Source: Ilumatobacteraceae bacterium
GTDB taxonomy: Bacteria; Actinomycetota; Acidimicrobiia; Acidimicrobiales; Ilumatobacteraceae
Direction: 5' to 3'
DNA: 64,000 nt
Assembly (NCBI GenBank): GCA_023263695.1
Contig: JALQUZ010000001.1
Span: 51,040 to 115,039 of the forward strand
Positions within the stretch are counted from its first letter, which is position 1. Each line of letters begins with the position of its first letter. The notes below the pieces were generated by a model. The model had not been told where the DNA came from, searched no databases, and was given only the letters and a program-made list of their open reading frames with translations. The position numbers and the translations under genes are program-made. Shown here one piece after another: positions 53,986 to 62,802 of this stretch.

Positions 53986-55873
53986 AGCGCAACACGAACA
54001 TGATGTCGTAGATCTCCTTCAGGCAGTAGTAGACACGCTTCCCAATGTTGAGGTGCGTTCTGGTCAAGTGACGATGGCGAGTGCGATTGCGGACGCAATC
54101 GCCAGTGAACGACATCTCATCGTGCAAGCAGGAACCGGAACCGGCAAGACTTTGGGTTATCTCGTCCCCGCAGCTGCTTCAGGCAAACGAGTCGTGGTGT
54201 CAACATATACGAAGGCACTGCAGGACCAACTCGCTAAACACGACCTACCAGTGTTGTCCGCTGCATTGACACCACTGATCGGTCGCGAAATCACGTGGGC
54301 AGTTCTCAAGGGCCGAAACAATTATCTTTGTGCACAACGCATCGCAGAAATTCGTGAGCCAAAGCAACACAAGCTTGATCTTGAAGAGTTCAGCACGCAA
54401 GTGAAGGCTGACATCGACAAACTTGTTGCTTGGTCGGAAACCACGAACACTGGTGATTCGGGAGATTTGTCGTGGAGCCCACGTGATGCAGCATGGCGGC
54501 AAGTCAGTATCGGAAGCGATGAATGCCCTGGCGCAAGTAGGTGTCCGTCAGGAGAAACATGTTTTGCAGAGCGTGCACGAGATTCCGCATCTGTCGCTGA
54601 CGTCATCGTTGTCAATACTCATATTTATGGCTTAGATGTAGCGACCGATGGTGCAATTCTTCCTGAACACGATGTAGTCATTTTTGATGAGGCACATCAA
54701 CTTGAAGATGTGATGAGCGCTTCCGTCAGCATGGCAATCAGTCCAGGAAGCATCCAGCACGTCATTGGTGCTCTGCGCTCAATTGTGCGAGACGATGCCC
54801 TGTCCGGATCGCTGCAACAATTAGCTCTAGAATTTGGTGGTTACATCGCAGGCGATGTTGATAAGCGCGTGCCCATCCCGCTTCCCGACGATATTCAAGA
54901 TGTACTTGCTCGGTTGCGAATCAAAATTGATGAGGCCGTCTCTGGATTGAAATTGATCTCCAGCACAGACGAATCTGCGAAACAACGAATATTGAGAGGT
55001 CAAATGCTCAGCAATCGATTGATCGAAATCATCGATGGCTCGCTCACGGCAGGCACACGAACCGTTGCATTTGTGAGCGGAAGCAAAGACCGGCCCGTTT
55101 TGGAACTTGCTCCTCTCCACGTAGGCCCTTCCCTGAACAGCGGCGTGTGGTCAAAGCGAACAGCAATCCTCACGAGTGCCACAATTCCGCTCGCGATGCC
55201 GGCTCGCATTGGACTCGAGGAAGACGAGGTCGATGCGATTGACGTTGGAAGCCCTTTCGATTACGAAAATTCTGCAATTTTGTATTGTGCAAAGCATTTA
55301 CCATCACCTAATGAACCGCGTCGAGATGACGCAGTACATGATGAATTAGAGAAATTAATCAATGCAGCACAGGGTCGAACACTGGCCCTTTTCACCACAT
55401 ATCGCGCAATGCATGCAGCTGCAGATGAGATGTCAAGGCGTCTTGAATACAAAGTTTGGCGTCAAGATGACTTGCCAAAAATGGCACTTGTTGATGCATT
55501 CGCTACTGAGGAATCGTCTTGTCTGTTTGCAACCGCAGGATTCTTTCAAGGCGTTGATGTTCCTGGACAAACTCTCAGCCTTGTTGTCATTGACAAAATC
55601 CCATTTCCTCGTCCTGATGATCCGTTGCTCAGTGCCCGACGCGACGAAATTGGAAAAACTTCATTCAGCGAGATTGATATTCCGCTCGCGGCTACGCAAC
55701 TTGCTCAGGCCACTGGTCGATTGATTCGATCGCGTAAAGACACAGGTGTAGTTGCAATTCTCGATCCGCGACTCGCCACCAAGGGATACGGGAAAAAACT
55801 TGTCTCTACGCTTCCACCAATGAAACGCACCATCGAATTCTCTGAGGTTGCGCAATTTCTCAAGTCCATCTAG
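53975..55873 (+). CDS. dinG: DinG/XPD-type ATP-dependent DNA helicase
   Basis: A 632-residue superfamily-2 helicase with Walker A AGTGTGKT near residue 54, the DEAH box FDEAHQLED, and C-terminal motifs QATGRLIRS. Four cysteines between them (one in NNYLC, then ECPG and RCPSGETC, about residues 115-200) match the [4Fe-4S] site of DinG/XPD helicases. It likely unwinds forked or R-loop structures. ATG 53975 lies inside the uppS end; the frame open to 53939 is not supported by an SD. Confidence 0.9.
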   Translation: MPTKAQHEHDVVDLLQAVVDTLPNVEVRSGQVTMASAIADAIASERHLIVQAGTGTGKTLGYLVPAAASGKRVVVSTYTKALQDQLAKHDLPVLSAALTPLIGREITWAVLKGRNNYLCAQRIAEIREPKQHKLDLEEFSTQVKADIDKLVAWSETTNTGDSGDLSWSPRDAAWRQVSIGSDECPGASRCPSGETCFAERARDSASVADVIVVNTHIYGLDVATDGAILPEHDVVIFDEAHQLEDVMSASVSMAISPGSIQHVIGALRSIVRDDALSGSLQQLALEFGGYIAGDVDKRVPIPLPDDIQDVLARLRIKIDEAVSGLKLISSTDESAKQRILRGQMLSNRLIEIIDGSLTAGTRTVAFVSGSKDRPVLELAPLHVGPSLNSGVWSKRTAILTSATIPLAMPARIGLEEDEVDAIDVGSPFDYENSAILYCAKHLPSPNEPRRDDAVHDELEKLINAAQGRTLALFTTYRAMHAAADEMSRRLEYKVWRQDDLPKMALVDAFATEESSCLFATAGFFQGVDVPGQTLSLVVIDKIPFPRPDDPLLSARRDEIGKTSFSEIDIPLAATQLAQATGRLIRSRKDTGVVAILDPRLATKGYGKKLVSTLPPMKRTIEFSEVAQFLKSI

Positions 55874-55877
55874 CGGA

Positions 55878-56567
55878 TTAGCTGAGAAGTCGGTACCCCA
55901 TGCCGCGCACCGTAACAATCATGGTTGGTTCTTCCGGCAGAGTCTCGACCTTCACTCGAAGTCTGCGTACATGAGCATCGACCAGCCTGGAATCACCCAG
56001 GTATTCATACCCCCACACGCGCTCAAGTAATTGGTCACGAGACAGCACCATTCCTGGATGATCTGCGAATTCCACGAGTAATCGGAATTCTGTTTTAGTG
56101 AGTGCGATCTCAATTCCGTTTTTACGGACGACGCTGAGAGCACGATCTATTTCTACGTCTCCAATCTTATTTAACGACTTCGCATTCGAAGGCGAGGTCT
56201 CAACCGTCTGCGTGCGTCGCAGTGCAGCGCGAATGCGAGCTGACAACTCCTTGGGCACCACAGGCTTGGTGACATAATCATCTGCTCCCGCATCAAACCC
56301 ATTCACCAAGTCGGAAGTGTCAGTTTGTGCAGTCACCATGATGACGGGCGTAATACTCGTTCGCCGTATCGCCCGACACACCTCGAAACCCGAGATGTCT
56401 GGCAACCGCAAGTCCAGCAACACGAGATCTGGATTGATCTGTCCAAACATGCTGATTCCGGTTTCGCCATCTCCAGCAACTGCCACTACATAGCCTTCGT
56501 CTTCAAGGACGAGCCGCAAGGCCGTACGGATGGCTTCATCATCTTCAATGAACAGCAGCGTAAACAT
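55878..56567 (-). CDS. OmpR-family response regulator (MtrA-like)
   Basis: A 229-residue regulator: receiver domain with EDD (residues 8-10), phospho-acceptor Asp52 in LLDLRLPD and Lys in VTKPV, then a winged-helix DNA-binding domain (LTKTEFRLL, DAHVRRLRVKVE, VRGMGYRL). It is divergent from the histidine kinase gene, with which it surely pairs. ATG 56567 is the start that fits the receiver fold; the longer frame adds 17 unlikely residues. Confidence 0.93.
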   Translation of the reverse strand: MFTLLFIEDDEAIRTALRLVLEDEGYVVAVAGDGETGISMFGQINPDLVLLDLRLPDISGFEVCRAIRRTSITPVIMVTAQTDTSDLVNGFDAGADDYVTKPVVPKELSARIRAALRRTQTVETSPSNAKSLNKIGDVEIDRALSVVRKNGIEIALTKTEFRLLVEFADHPGMVLSRDQLLERVWGYEYLGDSRLVDAHVRRLRVKVETLPEEPTMIVTVRGMGYRLLS

Positions 56568-56598
56568 CGATATGAAGTCTGCCCGAAACAGGCAAATT

Positions 56599-56637
56599 GT
56601 TACAGAAAACGCACACAATTCATCAACATTCGTTACA
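56599..56637. promoter_or_regulatory. Direct GTTACA repeats in the divergent regulator/kinase region
   Basis: GTTACA occurs at 56599-56604 and again at 56632-56637, 33 bp apart, about three helical turns. OmpR-family proteins bind direct repeats, so these could be autoregulatory half-sites. That is inference from two copies only. Confidence 0.3.
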
Positions 56638-56661
56638 TACAGGGTGCAGAATTTCCCTATC

Positions 56662-56704
56662 GAACCGGCGGGAGTTCATGCTCCCCCTTGGACCCCGCCG
56701 GTTC
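56662..56704 (+). promoter_or_regulatory. Strong GC-rich stem-loop upstream of the histidine kinase gene
   Basis: Perfect 11-bp arms (56662-56672 and 56694-56704, GAACCGGCGGG and its complement) enclose 21 nt, with an alternative overlapping hairpin GGGAG/CTCCC inside. It ends 29 nt before the ATG at 56734, with no U-tract. A 5'-UTR structure or attenuator for the kinase gene is likely. Confidence 0.5.
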
Positions 56705-56733
56705 CGGTCTCCCTTTACTGCCATGCTGTAAAC

Positions 56734-58155
56734 ATGAATCGGCTGTCCTTTTCCCCAAAGCTTGGGTTGAAGCAGCGAATGGTGTTCTTCTTCGGACTCG
56801 CTGCATTGGCCGCCGCAGTTGCTCTCAGTGTGGTGACCTACGCAAGCACGCGTTCTTACCTTCTGGGTCAGCGCTCCGAAGTTGCTCAAAGGCAAGCTTT
56901 TAACAATGCCCAGCTCATGCGCAACATTGTTGAAACCGATGGTGCAAATATCGCCGATCTCATCACCCAAATTCGAACCGAACAAAATGGATATGCAGTA
57001 GTACAACTTGATGCTCGCCCTGGACGTTCATCGTTGTTCTATGCACAAGAGCCGCTTCGTTTTACTCAGTCGAATTTGCCAGTAGAACTTGTTGATTTAA
57101 CATTGAATAACAAAACAGGACGACAACGCTTTCAATTTGAAAACCGACCATACGAAGCCATTGGCGTGGCAGTTCCATCTGTCGGACTTCATTACTTCGA
57201 AGCGTTTCCTGTTACTGATGTAGAAAATACCCTACGCACTATTCAGATCACGTTGTTCGTTGGCGTTGTACTCATCACGCTTCTTGCCGGTGTCCTTGGC
57301 TTCTACATGAGCAAAAACGTGCTTCAACCTCTTACTCGCGTTGCTCTTGCTGCTAACAACATCGCCACTGGTGGACTCGACACACGATTGGCCCACGAAG
57401 ATGATTCAGACCTTGAACGATTAGTGATTTCATTTAACGAAATGGCAAATGCGGTTCAACAAAGAATCGAGAGAGAGCAGCGTTTTGCAAGTGATGTGAG
57501 CCATGAATTGCGTTCTCCTGTCACTGCACTTGCAGCAGCAGCGGATGTTCTCGTTGCGCGTAAGTCTGAATTTTCTGAGCGCAATCAACAAGCCATTGAC
57601 ATCATGCAGAAGCAAATTGAGCGTTTTGACCGAACCGTGTTAGACCTCTTAGAGCTTTCACGACTTGATGCTCATGCCACCGACCACGAAACCGAGAATG
57701 TCCAACTCAATGATCTGATCTCCAGGATCATGCATCGTTATGGATTCAGCGAAGTTCCGTTTGTCAGCTCCGTGCAATCTTCCGATGGCAATATCCAAGC
57801 GGAAGATGAAACCAACCTCGATAGACGTCGGATCGAACGAATACTTGTCAATTTGTTAGAGAACGCACGAGATCACGCCAACGGTGCAATTCGGGTCACT
57901 TTGGATAGCGATGGTAAACACTTCACGCTCGCAGTGCATGACGCTGGACCCGGTGTAGCAGCTAGCGAGCGTGAACATATTTTCGATCGATTCGCACGCG
58001 GCACCGCCTCGCGCAATAGCAAAGGAAGTGGTCTTGGGCTTGCAATAGTCAATGAACATGCACGAGCACTTGGAGGCACCGCCTACGTAGAGCAATCAGC
58101 CGAGGGTGGCTCGCGCTTCGTGATTTCATTTCCCATCATGGAGAACCAGGCATGA
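56734..58155 (+). CDS. Sensor histidine kinase (MtrB-like)
   Basis: A 473-residue membrane kinase: TM1 at about 16-38, an extracytoplasmic domain of about 130 residues, TM2 at about 170-192, HAMP at 193-245, the HisKA phospho-acceptor His257 in DVSHELRSPV, then HATPase_c with NLLENARDHA, DAGPGV and GSGLGLAIV. The order and the following lipoprotein recall MtrB. ATG 56734 gives a normal N-terminal basic-hydrophobic start; the frame open to 56530 would run through the hairpin and the divergent promoter. Confidence 0.93.
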   Translation: MNRLSFSPKLGLKQRMVFFFGLAALAAAVALSVVTYASTRSYLLGQRSEVAQRQAFNNAQLMRNIVETDGANIADLITQIRTEQNGYAVVQLDARPGRSSLFYAQEPLRFTQSNLPVELVDLTLNNKTGRQRFQFENRPYEAIGVAVPSVGLHYFEAFPVTDVENTLRTIQITLFVGVVLITLLAGVLGFYMSKNVLQPLTRVALAANNIATGGLDTRLAHEDDSDLERLVISFNEMANAVQQRIEREQRFASDVSHELRSPVTALAAAADVLVARKSEFSERNQQAIDIMQKQIERFDRTVLDLLELSRLDAHATDHETENVQLNDLISRIMHRYGFSEVPFVSSVQSSDGNIQAEDETNLDRRRIERILVNLLENARDHANGAIRVTLDSDGKHFTLAVHDAGPGVAASEREHIFDRFARGTASRNSKGSGLGLAIVNEHARALGGTAYVEQSAEGGSRFVISFPIMENQA

Positions 58156-58760
58156 AATTCCAACAGCGGTTTTCTCAGATGCTCGCCTGTTGCGTGTTGC
58201 TCTCTGCATGCGCAGTGCCGAAGTCTGGTTCGTTTAACGAGGTGAATCCAAATGACATTCCGTTCGGGTTGAATTCACCCGAAACATCAGCACCAGCTAC
58301 AACCACTCCTGTTCTGGTGCCGACAACCGTGGCCGGCACGACCTACGAATATGCCGACCTGTTCTTTGTTAAATCATCCTCACTCGTGCGAATTCGGCTT
58401 GAAATACCTTCCCCCACAAATCTGCAAGGCGTGTTCACGGCACTTGTTCTTGGACTCCCTGACCCTGCCCATTCGAAAGTAAAGACACTCCTTCCATCGG
58501 CATTTTCAGCGAATATTGAAGTAGTAGGCGGTGTCGCGAATGTCAATTCAAAACGCGGTTATCTCGATGCGATTAAGCCAAATGAACAGCGGCTAGCAAT
58601 CGCTCAAATTGTGTTGACCCTTACCAGTCAACCTGGCATCGGACAAGTGACGTTTAGCGTTGGCGGAAAACCGATTGGGGTACCTCGTGGCCAAGGAGAC
58701 ATTGCGGGAGCTGGCACACCAGTCACCTTCGATGACTACAAAATGCTGATTACCAAGTAA
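58152..58760 (+). CDS. GerMN-domain lipoprotein (LpqB-like position)
   Basis: A 202-residue secreted lipoprotein: signal peptide with lipobox LLSAC (Cys20), a Pro/Thr-rich linker to about residue 62, and a GerMN domain (residues 70-175) with TNLQGVFTALVLGLPD. Its start overlaps the kinase stop by 4 nt. In mycobacteria LpqB, a larger GerMN lipoprotein, modulates MtrB; this smaller protein occupies the same gene position and may play that part. Confidence 0.82.
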   Translation: MKFQQRFSQMLACCVLLSACAVPKSGSFNEVNPNDIPFGLNSPETSAPATTTPVLVPTTVAGTTYEYADLFFVKSSSLVRIRLEIPSPTNLQGVFTALVLGLPDPAHSKVKTLLPSAFSANIEVVGGVANVNSKRGYLDAIKPNEQRLAIAQIVLTLTSQPGIGQVTFSVGGKPIGVPRGQGDIAGAGTPVTFDDYKMLITK

Positions 58761-59600
58761 TTAGTAACCCAGACGCTCCACTCGATCGGCACGTTGCTGC
58801 CAGTTTTTATCGACGACTACCGCCAACTCTAGGTACGTACCTTTAGGCAGTTGTTTGCGAACTGCGGTTCCAACTTCCTTCAGGATCAAACCACCCTTAC
58901 CAATTACCATCCCCTTTTGGCTGTCACGTTCAACAACAATCTCACAGCGAACTTTGTCGTCTTCCCATTCAGTAACTCGTGTTGCAATCGAATATGGTAA
59001 TTCATCAAACGTGAGTGCCAACAATTGCTCGCGAACCAACTCTGCAACCCATTCTCCCGCAGACGTTTCTGTCGTCATCTCTGTTGGATACAGCTGATCG
59101 CCTTCGGGAAGAAGCTTTCCAAGATGCTCGGCAAGTTCTGCAATGCCAGCGCCGGTCTGCGCACTGACCGGAAAATATTCGGAAGCTCCAAGCTCGCTGA
59201 GCTTGGTGAGCTGCTTCAGAATTTGCTGCGGAGATGCTCTGTCGATTTTGTTCAGAATGACAATTGCTTTCGCCATATCGATGTGGCTGGCTACCCACTG
59301 ATCGCCGGATCCGAATGGTTGCGTTGCGTCAATTACTAAACACACTACGTCGACATCTTTTGTGGACTCAAGAGCTGTCGCGTTCACACGTTCACCCAAC
59401 GCGCTGACCGCCTTATGCAATCCAGGGGTGTCGACAAAGATGATTTGGTAGTCATCCTTAGTAACGACTCCACGAACTCGTGTGCGAGTCGTTTGCGGTT
59501 TGTCAGAAACGATGCTGACCTTTGAACCACACAGTGCATTGACCAAAGTTGATTTTCCAACGTTTGGGCGTCCAACAAGTGACACAAAGCCTGAACGCAT
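58761..59600 (-). CDS. era: GTPase Era
   Basis: A 279-residue ribosome-assembly GTPase that binds 16S rRNA. G1 GRPNVGKST (about residues 10-18), G3 DTPG, G4 NKID, and a C-terminal KH domain with GMVIGKGG are intact. TAGCCT lies 6 nt before the ATG, suggesting a leaderless transcript. It is convergent with the lipoprotein gene, with no gap. Confidence 0.96.
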   Translation of the reverse strand: MRSGFVSLVGRPNVGKSTLVNALCGSKVSIVSDKPQTTRTRVRGVVTKDDYQIIFVDTPGLHKAVSALGERVNATALESTKDVDVVCLVIDATQPFGSGDQWVASHIDMAKAIVILNKIDRASPQQILKQLTKLSELGASEYFPVSAQTGAGIAELAEHLGKLLPEGDQLYPTEMTTETSAGEWVAELVREQLLALTFDELPYSIATRVTEWEDDKVRCEIVVERDSQKGMVIGKGGLILKEVGTAVRKQLPKGTYLELAVVVDKNWQQRADRVERLGY

Positions 59601-59606
59601 ATCTAC

Positions 59607-59612
59607 AGGCTA
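59607..59612 (-). promoter_or_regulatory. -10 element (TAGCCT), leaderless era
   Basis: TAGCCT fits TANNNT and ends 6 nt before the era ATG, within the 31-bp divergent gap to the membrane-protein gene. Confidence 0.5.
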
Positions 59613-59631
59613 GTTCTGCAAGAATGAAACG

Positions 59632-60030
59632 GTGCAGAACATCAATTGGAAGAAATGGTTTGATCGAATGCAGCCACAAACGCTGCAAATCGCTACGTGG
59701 TTGCTGTACATGAATGGTTTTTTTGCATTGGCAAATTTCATGGATAGCCAAATGGAAATCGGATATATCCGTCGGGTCTACTCATTAGGACCGGTGTATG
59801 GGCTTGTAGTGATAGCCGCACACGTGCTTGGCGGTTTGCTGATGGCCAATGATCTCAAGATTGGTTACAAAATCGCTCTCGTTGCTGCTTTCTCTCCGTT
59901 CGTTTCAAACCTGATTGTCTATCGTTCATTGGTTGCACACTCATTTCTGAACGCCGCATTCGACATTGCCTTAGTTGCCCTTTTGCTGCATACCCAAAGT
60001 CGCGCTCACCAGAAGGTGTGGTTCCACTAG
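59632..60030 (+). CDS. Small four-helix membrane protein of unknown function
   Basis: I do not recognise this 132-residue protein. It has four predicted membrane helices (about residues 18-38, 50-72, 78-98 and 103-122) and a basic N-terminus and C-terminus. The assigned start is GTG 59632; ATG 59668 is an alternative that keeps all helices. It is divergent from era and precedes the MaoC gene by 51 bp. No catalytic motif is visible. Confidence 0.65.
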   Translation: MQNINWKKWFDRMQPQTLQIATWLLYMNGFFALANFMDSQMEIGYIRRVYSLGPVYGLVVIAAHVLGGLLMANDLKIGYKIALVAAFSPFVSNLIVYRSLVAHSFLNAAFDIALVALLLHTQSRAHQKVWFH

Positions 60031-60081
60031 CCCGTATCCCCGAGTTCGCAGCAAGGCTCGCGTTTCTGCAACACTGAAGAC

Positions 60082-60537
60082 ATGGCAACCATCATTAAAG
60101 ATCAGGCAGACCTCATGGCTCACGTTGGCCAACATCTTGGATACAGCGAATACATGACTGTCACACAAGAGCAGGTGCAACTATTCGCTGACGCAACCGG
60201 CGACCACCAATGGATTCACTTGGACACCGAACGTGCCAAGACAGGACCATTTGGTCAAACCATTGCACACGGTTACCTCACACTCTCGTTGGCACCAGTC
60301 CTCATTGGTCAGATCTGGAAAGTAGAAGGCGTCAAGATGGGCGTCAACTACGGAACGAACAAAGTTCGGTTCATGGCGCCAGTACCAGTTGGCGCAAAGG
60401 TTCGCGCTGGAGTCAAGCTGCTTGAGGCAACCGAAATCGCCGGCGGCGCACAAGTAGTTCTTGAAACAACCTTTGAATGTGAAGGCGCAACCAAGCCTTC
60501 ATGTGTTGCAGAAATTATCTTCCGTCACTACTACTAG
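60082..60537 (+). CDS. MaoC-family hydratase (R-specific enoyl-CoA hydratase-like)
   Basis: A 151-residue hot-dog protein with the hydratase-2 motif: FADATGDHQWIHLDTERA (about residues 35-52) holds the catalytic Asp and His, followed by GPFGQTIAHGYLTLS. Such NodN/MaoC proteins hydrate or dehydrate enoyl-CoA. It is convergent with an acyl-CoA dehydrogenase/LLM pair, hinting at a shared acyl-CoA route. Confidence 0.87.
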   Translation: MATIIKDQADLMAHVGQHLGYSEYMTVTQEQVQLFADATGDHQWIHLDTERAKTGPFGQTIAHGYLTLSLAPVLIGQIWKVEGVKMGVNYGTNKVRFMAPVPVGAKVRAGVKLLEATEIAGGAQVVLETTFECEGATKPSCVAEIIFRHYY

Positions 60538-60540
60538 TAA

Positions 60541-61506
60541 TTAGCGGTACGTCTGCATAATTTTGGCGAATTCGGTAAGCGTTTGCTTATCCGGGTAATC
60601 CACACACCACGGGATAAAGCCGCTGCATCCACGCTTCACGAAATCTGCAATTCGCTCCGCAACCTGATCGGGCGTGCCCACAAAGTTTGCGTTACTCCAT
60701 TGTTCAAACTGATCTCCGCGACCACTAGCAATTTGATATTCGCGGAGTTCCTTTTCGGTATCGCGGATGAGAATCTCGCCTGATGTTGTTTTTTTAATCT
60801 CCGACTCATCGCGGCCGACTTTTAGGCAGTGACCTTTCAAGATTTCCACTTTGCGCGAAAAATCCTCGGCTGTGCCACCGAAGTTTGAGTAATCGGCATG
60901 CTGAGCAACAACTCGCAAGGTGAGCTGTTCTCCACCGCCACCAATCCAAATTGGTGGACGAGGTGCCTGCAACGGTTTCGGATCACAGTTTGCACGAACA
61001 AGCTGATAGTACTTTCCGTCGTATGTGGTTTCTTCCTGTGACCACATCATCTTCACAATTTCTACGCATTCGCGAAGCATGGCAATGCGGTCTTTCGGAA
61101 CCGGAAATTCATAGCCGTATCCACGACACTCGTTTTCGTACCAACCTGCACCGATGCCCCAGTCCAATCGCCCACCAGAAATGACGTCAAGGGTGCTCGT
61201 GATCTTCGCCAAGAGTGCAGGAGGTCGGTACAAATTGCAACCCACCATTTGACCTAATCGAATGCGTGATGTGAGCTGACTGATTGCAGCCATAACCGTC
61301 CAACACTCAAAGACCGTCTCGTGCGCTGGGCGCGGAACATTATGAAAATGGTCGTACACCCAAATGGAGTCAAACCCCAGTTGTTCAGCGGTAACGGCGA
61401 TATCTACAGCAGCATTCCACTTGTCGGTTGCATGGGGAATTCCGACCAATTCCATCTTCCAACCTTGCGGCATGAATACGCCAAACGTGATGTCTTGCTT
61501 GCTCAT
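60541..61506 (-). CDS. LLM-class F420-dependent oxidoreductase
   Basis: A 321-residue luciferase-like enzyme of the F420 subgroup: FDSIWVYDHFHN near residue 46, RIRLGQMV near 81, LDVISGGRLDWGIGAGW near 106 and PIWIGGGGEQLTLRVVAQHAD near 185. It is coupled to the acyl-CoA dehydrogenase by a 4-nt overlap (ATGA). Substrate unknown; it is distinct from the Mer-like protein at 11065. Confidence 0.87.
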   Translation of the reverse strand: MSKQDITFGVFMPQGWKMELVGIPHATDKWNAAVDIAVTAEQLGFDSIWVYDHFHNVPRPAHETVFECWTVMAAISQLTSRIRLGQMVGCNLYRPPALLAKITSTLDVISGGRLDWGIGAGWYENECRGYGYEFPVPKDRIAMLRECVEIVKMMWSQEETTYDGKYYQLVRANCDPKPLQAPRPPIWIGGGGEQLTLRVVAQHADYSNFGGTAEDFSRKVEILKGHCLKVGRDESEIKKTTSGEILIRDTEKELREYQIASGRGDQFEQWSNANFVGTPDQVAERIADFVKRGCSGFIPWCVDYPDKQTLTEFAKIMQTYR

Positions 61507-62723
61507 AATGGGAGGTCTCCTGTTGCTTTCTTGGTTGATCCAAAATCTTTGTATGCGGCGATGGTGCGTTGTGCGATTCGCATCTGGTGAATTTCATCTG
61601 CACCATCTGCAAAACGACTCCAGCGAGCTTGTTGCAACATCCCTGCCAGTGGAGTATCGGTGCTGTATCCAAGCGCACCGTGCACCTGTATGGCTCGATC
61701 AATAATTCGCCACAAACTATTTGCCACAAAATGTTTCGTCATACTTACTTCACTCACGAAATCCATTCCGTGTTCGATCTTGTAGGCGGCGTGCAAAATC
61801 ATCAGCTTGCCCTGGTACATCTCCATTGCCGAATCAGCGATGAGCCATTGAATGCCTTGCTTCTCTGCAAGTAGCGATCCATGCGAATAGCGTTCGAGTG
61901 CTCGAGACACCATCATGTCGAGAGCTGTCTCAGCTTGAGCAATCCATCGCATGCAGTGAGCTAGTCGCGCTGGCCCAAGGCGATACTGGCCCAGCAGATG
62001 ACCTTGCCCACGTCCACCCAGCATGTTGGCGTTCGGAACGCGCAAATCCTTAATTTCAATTTCACAATGGTTATGTCCACCAGACATGGTTTCTACGTCG
62101 CGAACAATGTTCCAACCTTCGCTCGGAATGTCCACGATGAAACATGAGTTCGCCGCTTGCGGTAAGTCTGGGTCTTCTTCTGTGCGTGCCACCAATAATG
62201 CAAATTGAGCACCACGAGCACCGGAGATAAACCACTTATGACCATTGATCACCCATTCATCGCCATCTTTATAAGCAAACGTCTTTATGAGAGTCGGATC
62301 GCTGCCAGCAACCTCTGGCTCGGTCATAGCGAAACATGAACGTTTCGTTCCTTCACACAATGGTCGCAGATATTTTTCTTTCTGCTCGGGAGTTGCCCAA
62401 TGCAACAGCGTGTGCTGGTTACCTTCGTCTGGCGCTTGAGCGTTCAATACGAATGGCCCAATGCTCACCTTGGCTGCTTCTGCAGACACTGCTGCCATTG
62501 CAGTTGGCCCAAGTCCCATGCCGCCCCATTCGACAGGCATATGAGGCAACCAAAGATTCCAGTCTTCACGTGCCAATTTGCGTAAGCCAACAATTGCCTT
62601 GACTACTTGTCCACGATCGTTTTGATCGATCGAGTCCCACTGTGGACGAACCTGTTCATCCATAAATGCGCGAACCTTCAGGCGCACAGCTTCAATCTCT
62701 GGCGTAAATGTGAAATCGATCAT
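61503..62723 (-). CDS. Acyl-CoA dehydrogenase
   Basis: A 406-residue flavoprotein with the three ACAD domains. FAMTEPEVAGSDP (about residues 125-137) and WFISGARGA contact FAD and substrate; the helical C-terminus has the pattern QVHGALGYS. It oxidises an acyl-CoA, reducing FAD. ATG 62723 fits the family N-terminus (MIDFTFTPE) and has GGGGA upstream; the frame open to 62765 adds 14 residues without support. Divergent from menG. Confidence 0.92.
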   Translation of the reverse strand: MIDFTFTPEIEAVRLKVRAFMDEQVRPQWDSIDQNDRGQVVKAIVGLRKLAREDWNLWLPHMPVEWGGMGLGPTAMAAVSAEAAKVSIGPFVLNAQAPDEGNQHTLLHWATPEQKEKYLRPLCEGTKRSCFAMTEPEVAGSDPTLIKTFAYKDGDEWVINGHKWFISGARGAQFALLVARTEEDPDLPQAANSCFIVDIPSEGWNIVRDVETMSGGHNHCEIEIKDLRVPNANMLGGRGQGHLLGQYRLGPARLAHCMRWIAQAETALDMMVSRALERYSHGSLLAEKQGIQWLIADSAMEMYQGKLMILHAAYKIEHGMDFVSEVSMTKHFVANSLWRIIDRAIQVHGALGYSTDTPLAGMLQQARWSRFADGADEIHQMRIAQRTIAAYKDFGSTKKATGDLPL

Positions 62724-62790
62724 TGGTCCCCAAACCTTTCCCTCACCACAAAGAAGCGAGGTCAATCATCAAGTATTGCCGAGAGTGTCG

Positions 62791-62796
62791 TAACCT
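62791..62796 (+). promoter_or_regulatory. -10 element (TAACCT), leaderless menG
   Basis: TAACCT fits TANNNT and ends 6 nt before the GTG start of menG, in the 79-bp divergent gap to the acyl-CoA dehydrogenase gene. Confidence 0.5.
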
Positions 62797-62802
62797 GACG
62801 AG

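Noticed and set aside
53940-53990. Frameshift that would restore the RxG tail of UppS
   Set aside because: The bases after the UppS stop encode the start of the helicase in another frame (MPTKAQHEH); no RRFGG-like sequence occurs in any frame there.
56325-56733. Plus-strand ORFs reaching into the regulator gene, including the extended kinase frame from 56530
   Set aside because: They overlap the response regulator coding region and the hairpin; the kinase membrane helix and normal start occur only from 56734.
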